In this document: positions 6,920 to 15,545 of the stretch, one piece after another
Numbering within the stretch: the first letter of the stretch is position 1
Layout of the letters: each line of letters starts with the position of its first letter
From: CACORA01 sp044234625
GTDB lineage: Bacteria; Planctomycetota; Planctomycetia; Pirellulales; UBA1268
Length of the DNA stretch: 30,050 nt
Direction: 5' to 3'
NCBI GenBank assembly: GCA_044234625.1
Contig: JBIIIP010000026.1
Location: forward strand, 1 to 30,050
Translations under genes and position numbers: made by a program
Notes under the pieces: model-generated
What the model was told of the DNA's origin: nothing
Seen by the model: only the letters and a program-made list of their open reading frames with translations
The model's database searches: none

Positions 6920-8944
6920 ATGCGGACCAACCCCGGCGAGACGGCATCGCCAGCGGTAGACGCTGCCGGCGCCGCAGCCGCGCGAACGGCTGCCTGGCTG
7001 CTCGATCGCCAGGCCGAGGACGGCCATTGGCGTGGGCCCCTCGAGGGCGACACGATCCTGGAGAGCGAATACATCCTCATCGTGGCCTGGGCGGGCCGGA
7101 TCGACGATCCGGCCGTCGCCGGCTGTGCCCGACGGATTCGCGGGCAGCAATTGCCGAGTGGGGGATGGGCGATCTATCCGGGCGGCCCGGTGGACGTGAG
7201 CGCGAGCGTGAAGGCGTATTTGGCGCTCAAGCTGACCGGGCATGCCCCCCATTCAGAGCCGCTCGTTCGGGCCCGGGCCGCGATCCGGGCCGCCGGCGGC
7301 CCGTGGGCCGTCAACAGTTTCACGCGGTTCTACCTCGCCCTGCTCGGTCAGATCCCCTATGCGGCCTGTCCGGCCGTGCCGCCGGAGATGGTGTTGCTGC
7401 CCGAATGGTTTCCCGTGAACCTGCATCGCGTGTCGGCGTGGTCGCGGACGATGATCGTGCCGCTGTCGCTGATGTGGGCCTTCAAGCCGCGGCGGGATGT
7501 GGCGGCCGACCGCGGCATCGCTGAACTGTTTCTGCCGGGTGAGATTGATCGCCCGCCGCCCAGCGGCGGCAACAGGGGATGGGACCGTTTCTTTCGCGGC
7601 ATCGATCACGTCATCAAGGCATGCGATGCGATCGGCTTCCGGCCCATGCGCAGCCGCGCGGTGCAGGCCTGCCGGCGCTGGATGCTCGAGCGGTTCGAGG
7701 GCAGCGACGGCCTGGGGGCCATCTTTCCGCCGATCGTGTGGAGCATCGTGGCCCTGCGGGCGATCGGCTGCGACGACGACTCACCGGAGGTGCAGGAATG
7801 CTGGCGCCAGCTGCATCGCCTGGTGGAGCGCGAGCAGCATGGTTGTGTGCGGATCGAGCCCTGCCGCTCGCCCGTGTGGGATACGGCGATTTCGCTGCGG
7901 GCCGTGGCCGATGCCGTGGCGGCCGGCTGTTGCGACGAGGCCCACGCCGACGAGCTCGACCGGTCGGTCGACTGGCTTCTCGCCAATGAGATCCGCACCT
8001 CGGGAGACTGGCGGGAAGGAGTGGCCGCTGACAGGCGGTCGGTCGCGCCGGCTGGCTGGTGCTTTCAGTACGCCAACCGTTTCTATCCCGACGTCGATGA
8101 CACTGCGATGGTGCTCATCGCCTTCGCGACCTGGCGAAAGGCCATGGGCGCCGGGGAATGCGCCAGCGTCGATGCGGCGGAGCGGCATGGCCGTGTGGCG
8201 GCCGCAACCGCGCGGGCGGTGGCCTGGCTGGAGGCGATGCAGAACAGCGACGGCGGCTGGGCCGCCTTCGATCGTGACAACACGATGGAGCTGCTCTGCC
8301 GCGTGCCGTTCGCCGACCACAACGCCATGATCGATCCGAGCACGCCCGACATCGCCGGCCGCGTGCTCGAGGCGCTCGGGCGGGTCGGGCTCTCGTGTGG
8401 CCACCCGGCCGTCGATCGCGGAGTGAACTACCTGCGGCGGGCCCAGGAGTCGGAGGGCGCGTGGTTTGGCCGCTGGGGCGTGAACTACATCTACGGCACC
8501 TGGCAGGTGCTCGAAGGCCTGCGGGCGGTGGGCGTGCCGGGCGACGACCCAGCGGTGCGCAACGCCGTGGAGTGGCTTGTCTCCAAGCAGCAGGCCGCGG
8601 GTGGCTGGGGGGAATCGCCGGCGAGTTATGCCGATGAATCGCTGGCCGGAGTGGGGCCTGCGACGCCTTCGCAGACGGCGTGGGCCGTGGCCGGGCTCGT
8701 AGCGGCGGGGTGCGACCGTTCCCCGGCGGTGGAGCGGGGCGTGGCCTGGCTCGTCGAGCACCAGGAGTTCGACGGCAGTTGGGATGAAGCCGAGTTCACG
8801 GGCACCGGGTTTCCCAAGGTGTTCTACCTGCGCTACCACTACTACCCTATCTATTTTCCGCTGATGGCGATCTCGCGGTGGCGGCTCGAGCGGCATGGCC
8901 GGCAGCCGGTGGCCCTCGCTGCGGCGGAGGAGTGCGGCCGATGA
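6920..8944 (+). CDS. shc: squalene-hopene cyclase
   Basis: A 674-residue protein that folds squalene into hopene or hopanol at the membrane, the entry step of hopanoid synthesis. The protonating motif DVDDT is at residues 391-395. QW repeats are visible throughout (QAEDGHW, QLPSGGW, QNSDGGW, QESEGAW, QQAAGGW, QEFDGSW). Also family-typical are EGDTILESEYI near the start and YYPIYFPLMA at the end. The frame is open further upstream, with a GTG at 6695 and an ATG at 6794. ATG 6920 is preferred because AGGGG stands nine bases upstream, and because the length and N-terminus (an AAWLLDRQ-type helix) then match the family. The stop overlaps the hpnH start (ATGA). Confidence 0.95.
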   Translation: MRTNPGETASPAVDAAGAAAARTAAWLLDRQAEDGHWRGPLEGDTILESEYILIVAWAGRIDDPAVAGCARRIRGQQLPSGGWAIYPGGPVDVSASVKAYLALKLTGHAPHSEPLVRARAAIRAAGGPWAVNSFTRFYLALLGQIPYAACPAVPPEMVLLPEWFPVNLHRVSAWSRTMIVPLSLMWAFKPRRDVAADRGIAELFLPGEIDRPPPSGGNRGWDRFFRGIDHVIKACDAIGFRPMRSRAVQACRRWMLERFEGSDGLGAIFPPIVWSIVALRAIGCDDDSPEVQECWRQLHRLVEREQHGCVRIEPCRSPVWDTAISLRAVADAVAAGCCDEAHADELDRSVDWLLANEIRTSGDWREGVAADRRSVAPAGWCFQYANRFYPDVDDTAMVLIAFATWRKAMGAGECASVDAAERHGRVAAATARAVAWLEAMQNSDGGWAAFDRDNTMELLCRVPFADHNAMIDPSTPDIAGRVLEALGRVGLSCGHPAVDRGVNYLRRAQESEGAWFGRWGVNYIYGTWQVLEGLRAVGVPGDDPAVRNAVEWLVSKQQAAGGWGESPASYADESLAGVGPATPSQTAWAVAGLVAAGCDRSPAVERGVAWLVEHQEFDGSWDEAEFTGTGFPKVFYLRYHYYPIYFPLMAISRWRLERHGRQPVALAAAEECGR

Positions 8945-10056
8945 GCGTGCCCGTGGGACAGATGCTGGCGGTTCTCCGGCACGTGGCGGTGCAGCGGCTC
9001 CGCGGCAACCGGCGTTACCCGCTCGTGCTCATGCTCGAGCCGCTCTTCCGCTGCAATCTCGCCTGCGGGGGCTGCGGCAAGATCCAGCATCCCACGGAGA
9101 TCCTCCGCTCGCATCTGACGCCGGAGCAATGCTTCACCGCCGTCGACGAATGCGGCGCCCCGATCGTTTCCATCCCCGGAGGCGAGCCGCTGCTGCATCC
9201 CCAGATCGAGCAGATCGTGGCCGGGATCGTGGCCCGGAAAAAGTATCTCTACCTCTGCACCAACGCGCTCAAGCTGGAGGAGATGCTGCCGCATTTCTCT
9301 CCCTCGCCGTACCTCGCGTTTTCGGTGCATCTCGACGGCCCCCGCGAGGAGCACGACCATGCGGTGTGCCGGGAAGGCGTGTTCGACATGGCCGTCTCGG
9401 CGATTCGCGCGGCCCGCAGGGCGGGCTTCCGCGTCACTACGAATTCCACGCTCTTCACCGACGCCGACCCGGTGCGGTATCGGAAGTTTTTCGACGACGC
9501 GATGGCGCTGGGCGTCGAGGGCATGATGATCTCCCCCGGCTACTCCTATTCCAAGGCGCCCGATCAGGAGCACTTCCTGCGGCGGGAACGCAGCCACGCG
9601 CTCTTCCGCCGCATCCTCGACCGGGCGCCGGCCCGTTGGCGGTTCAACCAGTCGCCCGTGTTCCTGGAGTTTTTGAAGGGGGCGTGGGATCTGGAGTGTC
9701 GGCCGTGGGGCACGCCCACCTACAACCTCTTCGGCTGGCAGCGGCCCTGCTATCTCCTCGACGAGGGCTATGCAAAGAGCTTCCAGGCCCTGATGGAAGA
9801 GACTGACTGGGATGCCTACGGCCGCGCGAGCGGCAACCCGAAATGCCGTGACTGCATGGTGCACTGCGGCTACGAGCCGGCGGCGGTCGAGGCCACGCTC
9901 GGCTCGCTCGGTGGCCTGCTGCGCACGGCGCGGCTGATGATCTTCGGGCCGCCGCGTGGGAAGCCCCCGGAGGAACTGCCGCCGCTCCCCGCCCCGGGCC
10001 CCGAGCCGCGCCCTGGCGGCCTGCCCGTGCTGCCGATTCTCGATCGCGTCGCCTGA
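8941..10056 (+). CDS. hpnH: adenosylhopane synthase HpnH (radical SAM)
   Basis: A 371-residue radical SAM protein, translationally coupled to shc. The CX3CX2C motif is at C38, C42 and C45 (CNLACGGC). The SIPGGEPLL strand and a C-terminal DUF3463-type region (RPWGTPTYNLFGWQRPCYLL, later NPKCRDCMVHCGYEP) are characteristic of HpnH. HpnH adds a 5'-deoxyadenosyl group to hopene to give adenosylhopane, the first step to C35 bacteriohopanepolyols. With the cyclase next door the functional assignment is strong. A diverged copy of part of its 3' end occurs at 11117-11177. Confidence 0.95.
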   Translation: MSVPVGQMLAVLRHVAVQRLRGNRRYPLVLMLEPLFRCNLACGGCGKIQHPTEILRSHLTPEQCFTAVDECGAPIVSIPGGEPLLHPQIEQIVAGIVARKKYLYLCTNALKLEEMLPHFSPSPYLAFSVHLDGPREEHDHAVCREGVFDMAVSAIRAARRAGFRVTTNSTLFTDADPVRYRKFFDDAMALGVEGMMISPGYSYSKAPDQEHFLRRERSHALFRRILDRAPARWRFNQSPVFLEFLKGAWDLECRPWGTPTYNLFGWQRPCYLLDEGYAKSFQALMEETDWDAYGRASGNPKCRDCMVHCGYEPAAVEATLGSLGGLLRTARLMIFGPPRGKPPEELPPLPAPGPEPRPGGLPVLPILDRVA

Positions 10057-10224
10057 ACCGCGGGGAGGGAATGTTCGTCCGGCCAACGGCACTTTCCCAA
10101 GGATCGCCCGACTGATGACCAACTCGTGGGGCGGCCCACGGGCGGGGAGATTGGCCTGAAGCGGATGTCGCCGCCACAACCGAGGGCACTGGAGGGGAAA
10201 TTCCTCGCCCACCCGCGCCACGAC

Positions 10225-10821
10225 TCAGCCGAGATTCGGAACCGCTTCCTCAGGGAAGGCCTCGCGCCAAATCTCCCGATACTCCGCGGCGACTCCCTGA
10301 CGCATCACCTCGTGATGCAGACGCATGAAATCGATCTCGACGCGGTTTTCCCTGAGGATCATCGCGGCATCGGCGCGGTCGATGATCCGGCCCGCGAGAA
10401 GCTTGATGACGATGAGATCATCGGGACGAACCACCCGCACGGGACTTCCTCCGTGACGCAGCGGCCACGGCACCGCCCTCGTCACCGCCGTCCTTTGAAA
10501 ATCGCCCCTCACGAGCAGCAGGTCGAACTGGAACGGCATCAGGGCATCGGCCGGCTGATACGTAAACTGGGCGATGCCCTGACCATCGATGAACCGCATC
10601 GGTGGCGTGTGGCGTGGCTGAAAGCCGGCGTTCATGAGAACGCGGACGAGTTCGTCGATCCGATCGGGCTCGATGGCGACGAGCACGTCGGCGTCGCGCG
10701 TGTAGCGGGCGTGATTCCAGGCCACGAGGGCCAGGCCGCCGATCACGGCCTTCGGCGACTCTACCTGGGAAAGGGCCTCCCAGCCCGCCAGCAGTGTTGC
10801 CAGCACGCCCTCACCGGCCAT
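10225..10821 (-). CDS. nucleotidyltransferase-fold protein (AbiEii/MNT-like)
   Basis: A 198-residue protein from the ATG at 10821 (minus strand), overlapping the end of the upstream small gene by 11 bases. It shows the minimal nucleotidyltransferase signature: IGGLAL at 27-32, then TRDADVLV with D43 and D45 spaced as metal ligands, later a basic strand (VRVVRPDDLIVIK). Such proteins include AbiEii-type toxins and MNT-domain toxins that modify nucleotides or tRNA; others are uncharacterised chromosomal proteins. The tight two-gene layout resembles a toxin-antitoxin operon, but the partner is not a recognised antitoxin. It stands in the opposite direction to shc-hpnH and is bordered by an hpnH relic, suggesting insertion. 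Confidence 0.7.
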   Translation of the reverse strand: MAGEGVLATLLAGWEALSQVESPKAVIGGLALVAWNHARYTRDADVLVAIEPDRIDELVRVLMNAGFQPRHTPPMRFIDGQGIAQFTYQPADALMPFQFDLLLVRGDFQRTAVTRAVPWPLRHGGSPVRVVRPDDLIVIKLLAGRIIDRADAAMILRENRVEIDFMRLHHEVMRQGVAAEYREIWREAFPEEAVPNLG

Positions 10822-11083
10822 TGAAACGTTCCGCCGAGCCGCAGCCGCGAAGCATGCGGAGCTTGGCTGCGGTCGAGTCGGCATCGCGCCGGTCGAGCCA
10901 TTCCAGCATCACCCGGCGGGCGGATCGCTCGTCACCACAACGCCGGACAAAACCTTCGAAGAGCAGGCGGTCTCCCTCGTCGACCATCTGTGCCCACAGC
11001 CGCGCGCGTTCGTCGGGCGAAAGATGCGCGATGCTCGGCGGAGACATCTCCGGCGCGGGGATCAACTGCTGGGTCGCTGCCAT
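10811..11083 (-). CDS. small protein of unknown function, partner of the nucleotidyltransferase
   Basis: A 90-residue protein encoded immediately upstream of, and overlapping, the nucleotidyltransferase gene. It is rich in Arg, Glu and Asp and predicted mostly helical (LSPDERARLWAQMVDEG, then SARRVMLEWLDRRDADS), with no membrane segment or known motif. By position it could be the antitoxin or a regulatory partner of the downstream enzyme; this is inference from operon structure only. Confidence 0.55.
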   Translation of the reverse strand: MAATQQLIPAPEMSPPSIAHLSPDERARLWAQMVDEGDRLLFEGFVRRCGDERSARRVMLEWLDRRDADSTAAKLRMLRGCGSAERFNGR

Positions 11084-11116
11084 GTGGTCATCATAGCATC
11101 TCGCCGCAGCCCGCCG

Positions 11117-11177
11117 GCCGGGCCAGCGGCAACCCGAAATGCAGTGACTGCATGGTCCATTGCGGCTGTGAGCCGGC
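11117..11177 (+). pseudogene. relic of the hpnH 3' region
   Basis: This stretch reads ASGNPKCSDCMVHCGCEPAG and is nearly the same, base for base, as hpnH at about 9823-9884 (ASGNPKCRDCMVHCGYEPAA). It has no start, no radical SAM core and no continuing frame on either side, so it is a fragment. Together with the intact hpnH end it flanks the minus-strand nucleotidyltransferase pair, which suggests a duplication or rearrangement when that pair arrived, or decay of a second hpnH-like gene. Confidence 0.75.
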
Positions 11178-11182
11178 GGGGC

Positions 11183-12202
11183 TCAGAGCCCGCGGCTGCG
11201 GACGTATTTCGCGGCGTCGAGAGCGGCGCCGCGGGCGCCGGCCGTGTCGCCGTGGGGCATGACGTGGAGCGGGATATCCGCCTGCTCCTCCCGCTGGGTC
11301 GGCATGCCAACGCGGATCTCGTCGAGAAACCAGCGGCGGAACGCGGCGTCGGTCTCCACCGCGCCGCCCCCCACGATCAATGCATCCGGATCGAACACGT
11401 TGACCATCTCGTCGAAGAACAGCCCCAGGGCGTGGGCCTGGACGCGGAAGATCTCCCGGCACAAGGGGTCTCCTTGCTCCGCCAGGCCACGGACGAGCTT
11501 CGCCGCGGCGCCGATCTCCTGCTTGGCCAACGGGTGACGGGGCTCCTTGGCGAGGAAGTGAGGCAGCAGCGATTGCCTGATGGCCGTCAGGGAGCAGAGC
11601 GACTCCAGGTCGCCGATGCGGCCGCAGTTGCACCGGGGAACGAGGCCGTCGATGCCGCGGATCGCGGTGAACGGGATGAGCACGTGACCGAGTTCGCCGC
11701 CGAAGCCGTTGCGACCCACCACCGTCTCTCCGCCGGTGATGACGCCGCCGCCGAGGCCCGTGCCGATGATCGCCGACACGCTGGTGGCGGTGTTGTGCGA
11801 GCCGAAGATCGACACGTGGCCCCAGACCGCCGCGGCGTTGCCGTCGTTGAGGTAGGTGACGGGCAGGCCGAGCTTGGCCTCCAGCCCTGCCCGGATGTCG
11901 TAGCCGGCCCACTGAGGATGCACGAAATTGGTGGAGCCGCGCCGGCTGAGCACGCCCTTCGCGCTGGCGGGGCCCGGCGTGTCGAGGCCGATGGCGACGA
12001 GATCCGCGCGGTCCACGCCGGCCCGTTCGGCGGCCAGCGACAGGCCCGCGGCGATCTGGCCGAGGCACACGTCAGGCCCCTCGATGCTCCGGGCGGGGTG
12101 TTCGCAGAGGCCTTCGATCAGGAAGTGGCCATGCTCGTCGAGGAAGGTGTAGTTGACGGCGGTGCCCCCCAGGTCGATGCCCGCCACGATTCGCGCTGTC
12201 AT
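11183..12202 (-). CDS. ROK-family sugar kinase (glucokinase-like)
   Basis: A 339-residue cytoplasmic protein starting at the ATG at 12202. The phosphate-binding motif GIDLGGT is at the N-terminus, followed by LNDGNAAAVWG with the catalytic Asp, IGTGLGGGV, GELGHV and a late VGGGAVE. These are typical of ROK kinases that phosphorylate glucose or N-acetylated sugars with ATP. The zinc motif reads CNCGRIGDLE, so the third Cys of the usual CXCGXXGCXE pattern is Asp. Zinc binding may be altered or use another ligand. It lies 49 bases after sufE in the same direction, probably the last gene of that run. The substrate is not determined. Confidence 0.88.
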   Translation of the reverse strand: MTARIVAGIDLGGTAVNYTFLDEHGHFLIEGLCEHPARSIEGPDVCLGQIAAGLSLAAERAGVDRADLVAIGLDTPGPASAKGVLSRRGSTNFVHPQWAGYDIRAGLEAKLGLPVTYLNDGNAAAVWGHVSIFGSHNTATSVSAIIGTGLGGGVITGGETVVGRNGFGGELGHVLIPFTAIRGIDGLVPRCNCGRIGDLESLCSLTAIRQSLLPHFLAKEPRHPLAKQEIGAAAKLVRGLAEQGDPLCREIFRVQAHALGLFFDEMVNVFDPDALIVGGGAVETDAAFRRWFLDEIRVGMPTQREEQADIPLHVMPHGDTAGARGAALDAAKYVRSRGL

Positions 12203-12251
12203 CCGCTGCGTCCTTGTCTGCGTGGGTGATTCCAGTTCGTTGCCGGTGATG

Positions 12252-12686
12252 TCAGCCGTGAGCGGCGTCGGCGAATCCCCGCTTGATGCGGGCGACGATC
12301 GCCCGCAGACCCCGAGCCCGGAGTATGCCAAGCACGTCGGCCAAGCCCATCCGTTCCAGGACGTCGTCGGAGATCATCGCCACGTCGGCCACCGGCTGGC
12401 CGTTGATCGCCTCGGCGAGCACTGCCACGAAGCCTTTCACGGTGGGCGCCTCGGGAGCCACCTCCGCGACGAGGCTGGCCGTGCCTCCGCGGGCCTCGGT
12501 CCACAGGTAGACGGGCGTCTGGCACTCGTGGACGCGCCGGTCTTCAGTGGCCTTGCGGGCCTCGTATTCCGGGGAGAGGGGTTGCAGACCGTTGGCGAAG
12601 TCGACGAGCAACTGCAGTTTCTCGCGGCTGTCGAGGTCCGCGAACTCGTCGATGATCGCGTCGAGCCGCTCACGGACGCTCGTCAT
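12252..12686 (-). CDS. sufE: SufE-like cysteine desulfuration protein
   Basis: A 144-residue protein. The SufE fold is recognisable from VRERLDAIIDEFADL, then HECQTPVYLW with C55 as the persulfide-accepting cysteine, and ADVLGILRARGL near the end. SufE takes sulfur from a SufS-type desulfurase and passes it to the Fe-S scaffold in the cytoplasm. It follows the sulfurtransferase gene by 21 bases, consistent with a shared sulfur-relay operon. No suf scaffold genes are in the window. Confidence 0.88.
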   Translation of the reverse strand: MTSVRERLDAIIDEFADLDSREKLQLLVDFANGLQPLSPEYEARKATEDRRVHECQTPVYLWTEARGGTASLVAEVAPEAPTVKGFVAVLAEAINGQPVADVAMISDDVLERMGLADVLGILRARGLRAIVARIKRGFADAAHG

Positions 12687-12707
12687 GGAGTGGCACCGTG
12701 CGCGGCG

Positions 12708-13616
12708 TCAGGCGTGGGCGGAAGCGGAGGTGGACGGGGACGCGTCGGCGGGCGTTTCGCCCCCCGGTTCAGCACCCTTGGCGATCGGCACGCGGACGCA
12801 GTTGCCCCACTCAAGCCAGGAGCCGTCGTAATTCTTCACGTTGGCGAAGCCGAGGAGGTATTTGAGGACGAACCACGTCAGGCTCGAACGCTCGCCGATC
12901 CGGCAGTAGGCGATCGTCGGCGACCGCTGCTTCATCTTCAGGTCTTTCTTGTAGAGCTTCTCCAGCTCCTTGTGCGACTTGAAGGTGCCGTCGTCATGGC
13001 AGTTCATCGGCCACGGCACGTTCACGGCGCCCGGCACATGGCCGCCCCGGCAGGCGCCCTCGTTCGGATAGTCGGGCATGTGCATCCGCTCCCCGCGGTA
13101 TTCCTCGGGGCTGCGGACGTCGAGCAGTTGCTTGCCCGCCTTGCAGTGCTTGAGCACCTCGTCGCGGAGGGCGCGGATCGATCCATCCTGCTCGGCGGCC
13201 GTGTAGTGGGCCTGCGGGTAGGCGACACGCTCGCCCGACCAGGCCCGTCCGTCGAGTTCCCACCGCTTGCGGCCGCCGTTCATGATTCGGCAGTCCTTGT
13301 GGCCGTAGAGCTTGAACACCCAAAATGCGTAGCAGGCCCACCAGTTGCTCTTGTCGCCGTAGAACACGACGGTGGTGTCGTTGGAGATGCCCCGTTCGGC
13401 ACACAGCCGCTCGAACGCCGCCTTGTCGATGTAATCGCGGCAGGTCGGGTCTTGGAGATCGGTCATCCAGTCGATTTCCACGGCCCCGGGGATGTGGCCC
13501 TGCACGTAGAGGGCCCGGTCCTCATCGGATTCCACGATCCGCACGTTGGGGTCGTGGAGGTGTCCGGCCACCCATTCGGTGGAAACCAGCACTTCGGGAT
13601 GGACGTAGTCGGCCAT
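12708..13616 (-). CDS. thiosulfate/3-mercaptopyruvate sulfurtransferase (two rhodanese domains)
   Basis: A 302-residue protein starting at the ATG at 13616, with AGGAG about eight bases upstream. An inactive N-terminal rhodanese domain (residues ~5-130, VESDEDRALYVQGHIPGAV) precedes an active C-terminal one (LLDVRSPEEY at ~164-173). The active-site loop is CRIGERS, with C238. The enzyme moves sulfane sulfur from thiosulfate or mercaptopyruvate to an acceptor. The loop is of the thiosulfate-sulfurtransferase type, but the donor cannot be fixed. The first gene of a minus-strand run with sufE, it diverges from ettA. The C-terminal tail is Ala/Ser/Pro rich and probably disordered. Confidence 0.9.
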   Translation of the reverse strand: MADYVHPEVLVSTEWVAGHLHDPNVRIVESDEDRALYVQGHIPGAVEIDWMTDLQDPTCRDYIDKAAFERLCAERGISNDTTVVFYGDKSNWWACYAFWVFKLYGHKDCRIMNGGRKRWELDGRAWSGERVAYPQAHYTAAEQDGSIRALRDEVLKHCKAGKQLLDVRSPEEYRGERMHMPDYPNEGACRGGHVPGAVNVPWPMNCHDDGTFKSHKELEKLYKKDLKMKQRSPTIAYCRIGERSSLTWFVLKYLLGFANVKNYDGSWLEWGNCVRVPIAKGAEPGGETPADASPSTSASAHA

Positions 13617-13786
13617 GGGCGCGGCTCCTGTATACTGCCTTCCGTCGCGGTCAGCGGAATCGTAGACCACGCGGCCACCCCGTGCAACGAGGTGCCGCGG
13701 CGTCCGATGCCGGAGCGAGCCTCGCTCCATCTGCCTCGCATCGTGGACGCCGTTCCTGGTTTGACGCACGGAGTGCAATACGTCGC

Positions 13787-15460
13787 ATGGGCCCCGCCTT
13801 CATCTATCAGATCATCGACCTCAACAAGAAGTTCGGCCAGCGCGAGCTGCTCAAGAACATCAACCTCGCCTTCTACCCCGGCGCCAAGATCGGGCTGCTC
13901 GGCCGCAACGGCGCCGGCAAGAGCACGCTCATGAAGATCATGGCGGGCATCGACAAGGAGTATGACGGCGAGGCCCGCCTCGCGGACGGCTACACGGTGG
14001 GCTACCTCGAGCAGGAGCCGAAGCTCGATGAGACGAAGACCGTCTTCGAGAACGTGATGGACGCGGTCGATCACTCCCGGGCCGTCCTCCGCCGGTTCGA
14101 GGAGATCAATGCCCGCCTCGGCGAGCCGCTGGAGCCCGAGGAGATGGAGAAGCTGCTCGAGGAGCAGGCGGTCGTGCAGGACGAGATCGACGCCAAGAAC
14201 CTCTGGGATCTCGACCGGCAGGTGGAGATCGCCATGGACGCGATGAACCTGCCCCCGGGCGATTGGGGTGTGGCGAACCTCTCCGGCGGCGAGCGGCGGC
14301 GGGTGGCGCTCTGCAAACTGCTGCTGGAGAAGCCCGATCTGCTCCTGCTCGACGAGCCGACCAATCACCTCGATGCCGAGAGCGTGGATTGGCTGGAGAG
14401 GCACCTGGCCGAATACGCCGGCACGGTCGTGGCTGTGACGCACGATCGCTACTTCCTCGACAACGTCGCGAAGTGGATTCTGGAGGTCGACCACGGCCGC
14501 GGCATTCCCTTCGAGGGCAACTATTCGTCGTGGCTGGAGCAGAAGAAGGCCCGACTCGAACTGGAGGAGAAGCAGGCCAGCACCCGTCAGAAGACGCTCG
14601 ACAAGGAGCTGGAGTGGATCCGGATGTCGCCGAAGGCCCGGCAGGCCAAGAGCAAGGCCCGCGTGGCGTCGTATGAAAAGCTCGCCGCCGAGCAGGCTGC
14701 CTCCCGCGACCAGGAGATCGAGATCTTCATCCCGGCGAGCCGTTCGCTGGGCGACCAGGTGATCGAGGCCGAGGGCATTTCCAAGGCCTTTGGCGACAAG
14801 GTGCTCTTCGAGAACCTGTCCTTCCGGCTGCCGCCGGGGGGCATCGTGGGCATCATCGGCCCGAACGGCGCCGGCAAGACGACGCTCTTCCGGATGCTCG
14901 TGGGGCAGGAGAAGCCCGATCGGGGCACGATCACGGTCGGCTCCACCGTCGACATCGGCTACGTCGATCAAAACCGTGACGCGCTCGACCCGAAGAAGAC
15001 GGTGTTCGAGGAGATCTCGGGCGGCCACGACACGATCGAGCTCGGCAAGCGGACGGTCAACGCCCGCAGTTACGTGGCCAAGTTCAACTTCATGGGGCCC
15101 GACCAGCAGAAGAAGGTGGGCACGCTTTCGGGCGGCGAGCGGAATCGCGTGCACCTGGCGAAACTGCTGCGGGGCGGTGCCAATCTGCTCCTGCTCGACG
15201 AGCCCACGAACGACCTCGACGTCGACACGCTCCGGTCGCTGGAGGAGGGCATTTCCAGTTTCGCCGGCAGCGTGGTCGTGATCACGCACGACCGTTGGTT
15301 TCTGGACCGTCTCGCCACGCACATCATCGCCTTCGAGGGGGATGGCTACGTGCACGTGTGCGAGGGCAATTTCGAGGTCTACGAGCGGAGCCGCAAGGAG
15401 CGGCTGGGCGTGGCCGCCGACGAGCCGCATCGGTTCCGGCACAAGAAGCTTCAGCACTAA
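13787..15460 (+). CDS. ettA: energy-dependent translational throttle protein EttA (ABC-F ATPase)
   Basis: A 557-residue protein, close to the usual EttA length of about 555. Two ABC ATPase domains are joined by a charged helical linker. The first has the Walker A GRNGAGKST (39-47), the signature LSGGERRRVAL and the Walker B LLLLDEPTNHLD. The second has GPNGAGKTT, LSGGERNRVHL and LLLLDEPTNDLD. The ending RLGVAADEPHRFRHKKL is typical of EttA. ABC-F proteins have no membrane domain; EttA binds the ribosomal E site and links translation to ATP/ADP level. The start at 13787 gives the standard N-terminus (IYQIIDLNKKFG); no clear ribosome site is seen. It converges on the integron integrase. Confidence 0.95.
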   Translation: MGPAFIYQIIDLNKKFGQRELLKNINLAFYPGAKIGLLGRNGAGKSTLMKIMAGIDKEYDGEARLADGYTVGYLEQEPKLDETKTVFENVMDAVDHSRAVLRRFEEINARLGEPLEPEEMEKLLEEQAVVQDEIDAKNLWDLDRQVEIAMDAMNLPPGDWGVANLSGGERRRVALCKLLLEKPDLLLLDEPTNHLDAESVDWLERHLAEYAGTVVAVTHDRYFLDNVAKWILEVDHGRGIPFEGNYSSWLEQKKARLELEEKQASTRQKTLDKELEWIRMSPKARQAKSKARVASYEKLAAEQAASRDQEIEIFIPASRSLGDQVIEAEGISKAFGDKVLFENLSFRLPPGGIVGIIGPNGAGKTTLFRMLVGQEKPDRGTITVGSTVDIGYVDQNRDALDPKKTVFEEISGGHDTIELGKRTVNARSYVAKFNFMGPDQQKKVGTLSGGERNRVHLAKLLRGGANLLLLDEPTNDLDVDTLRSLEEGISSFAGSVVVITHDRWFLDRLATHIIAFEGDGYVHVCEGNFEVYERSRKERLGVAADEPHRFRHKKLQH

Positions 15461-15545
15461 CCGTGACCGCCCGAGGGGCTGTACATGGCCTCGGCGGGCT
15501 TCCGCCTCCGCGACCACGGGTCGCTGCGGTGAGGCGAGCCCGCCC

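Noticed and set aside
10125..10140. Hairpin CGTGGG-GCGG-CCCACG after hpnH as a terminator
   Set aside because: There is no T-run after the stem, and such short GC stems are expected by chance in this GC-rich DNA.
13625..13636. TATACA/TATACT as promoter -10 between the sulfurtransferase gene and ettA
   Set aside because: On the minus strand it overlaps the AGGAG ribosome site of the sulfurtransferase gene. On the plus strand no -35 is found at a proper distance.
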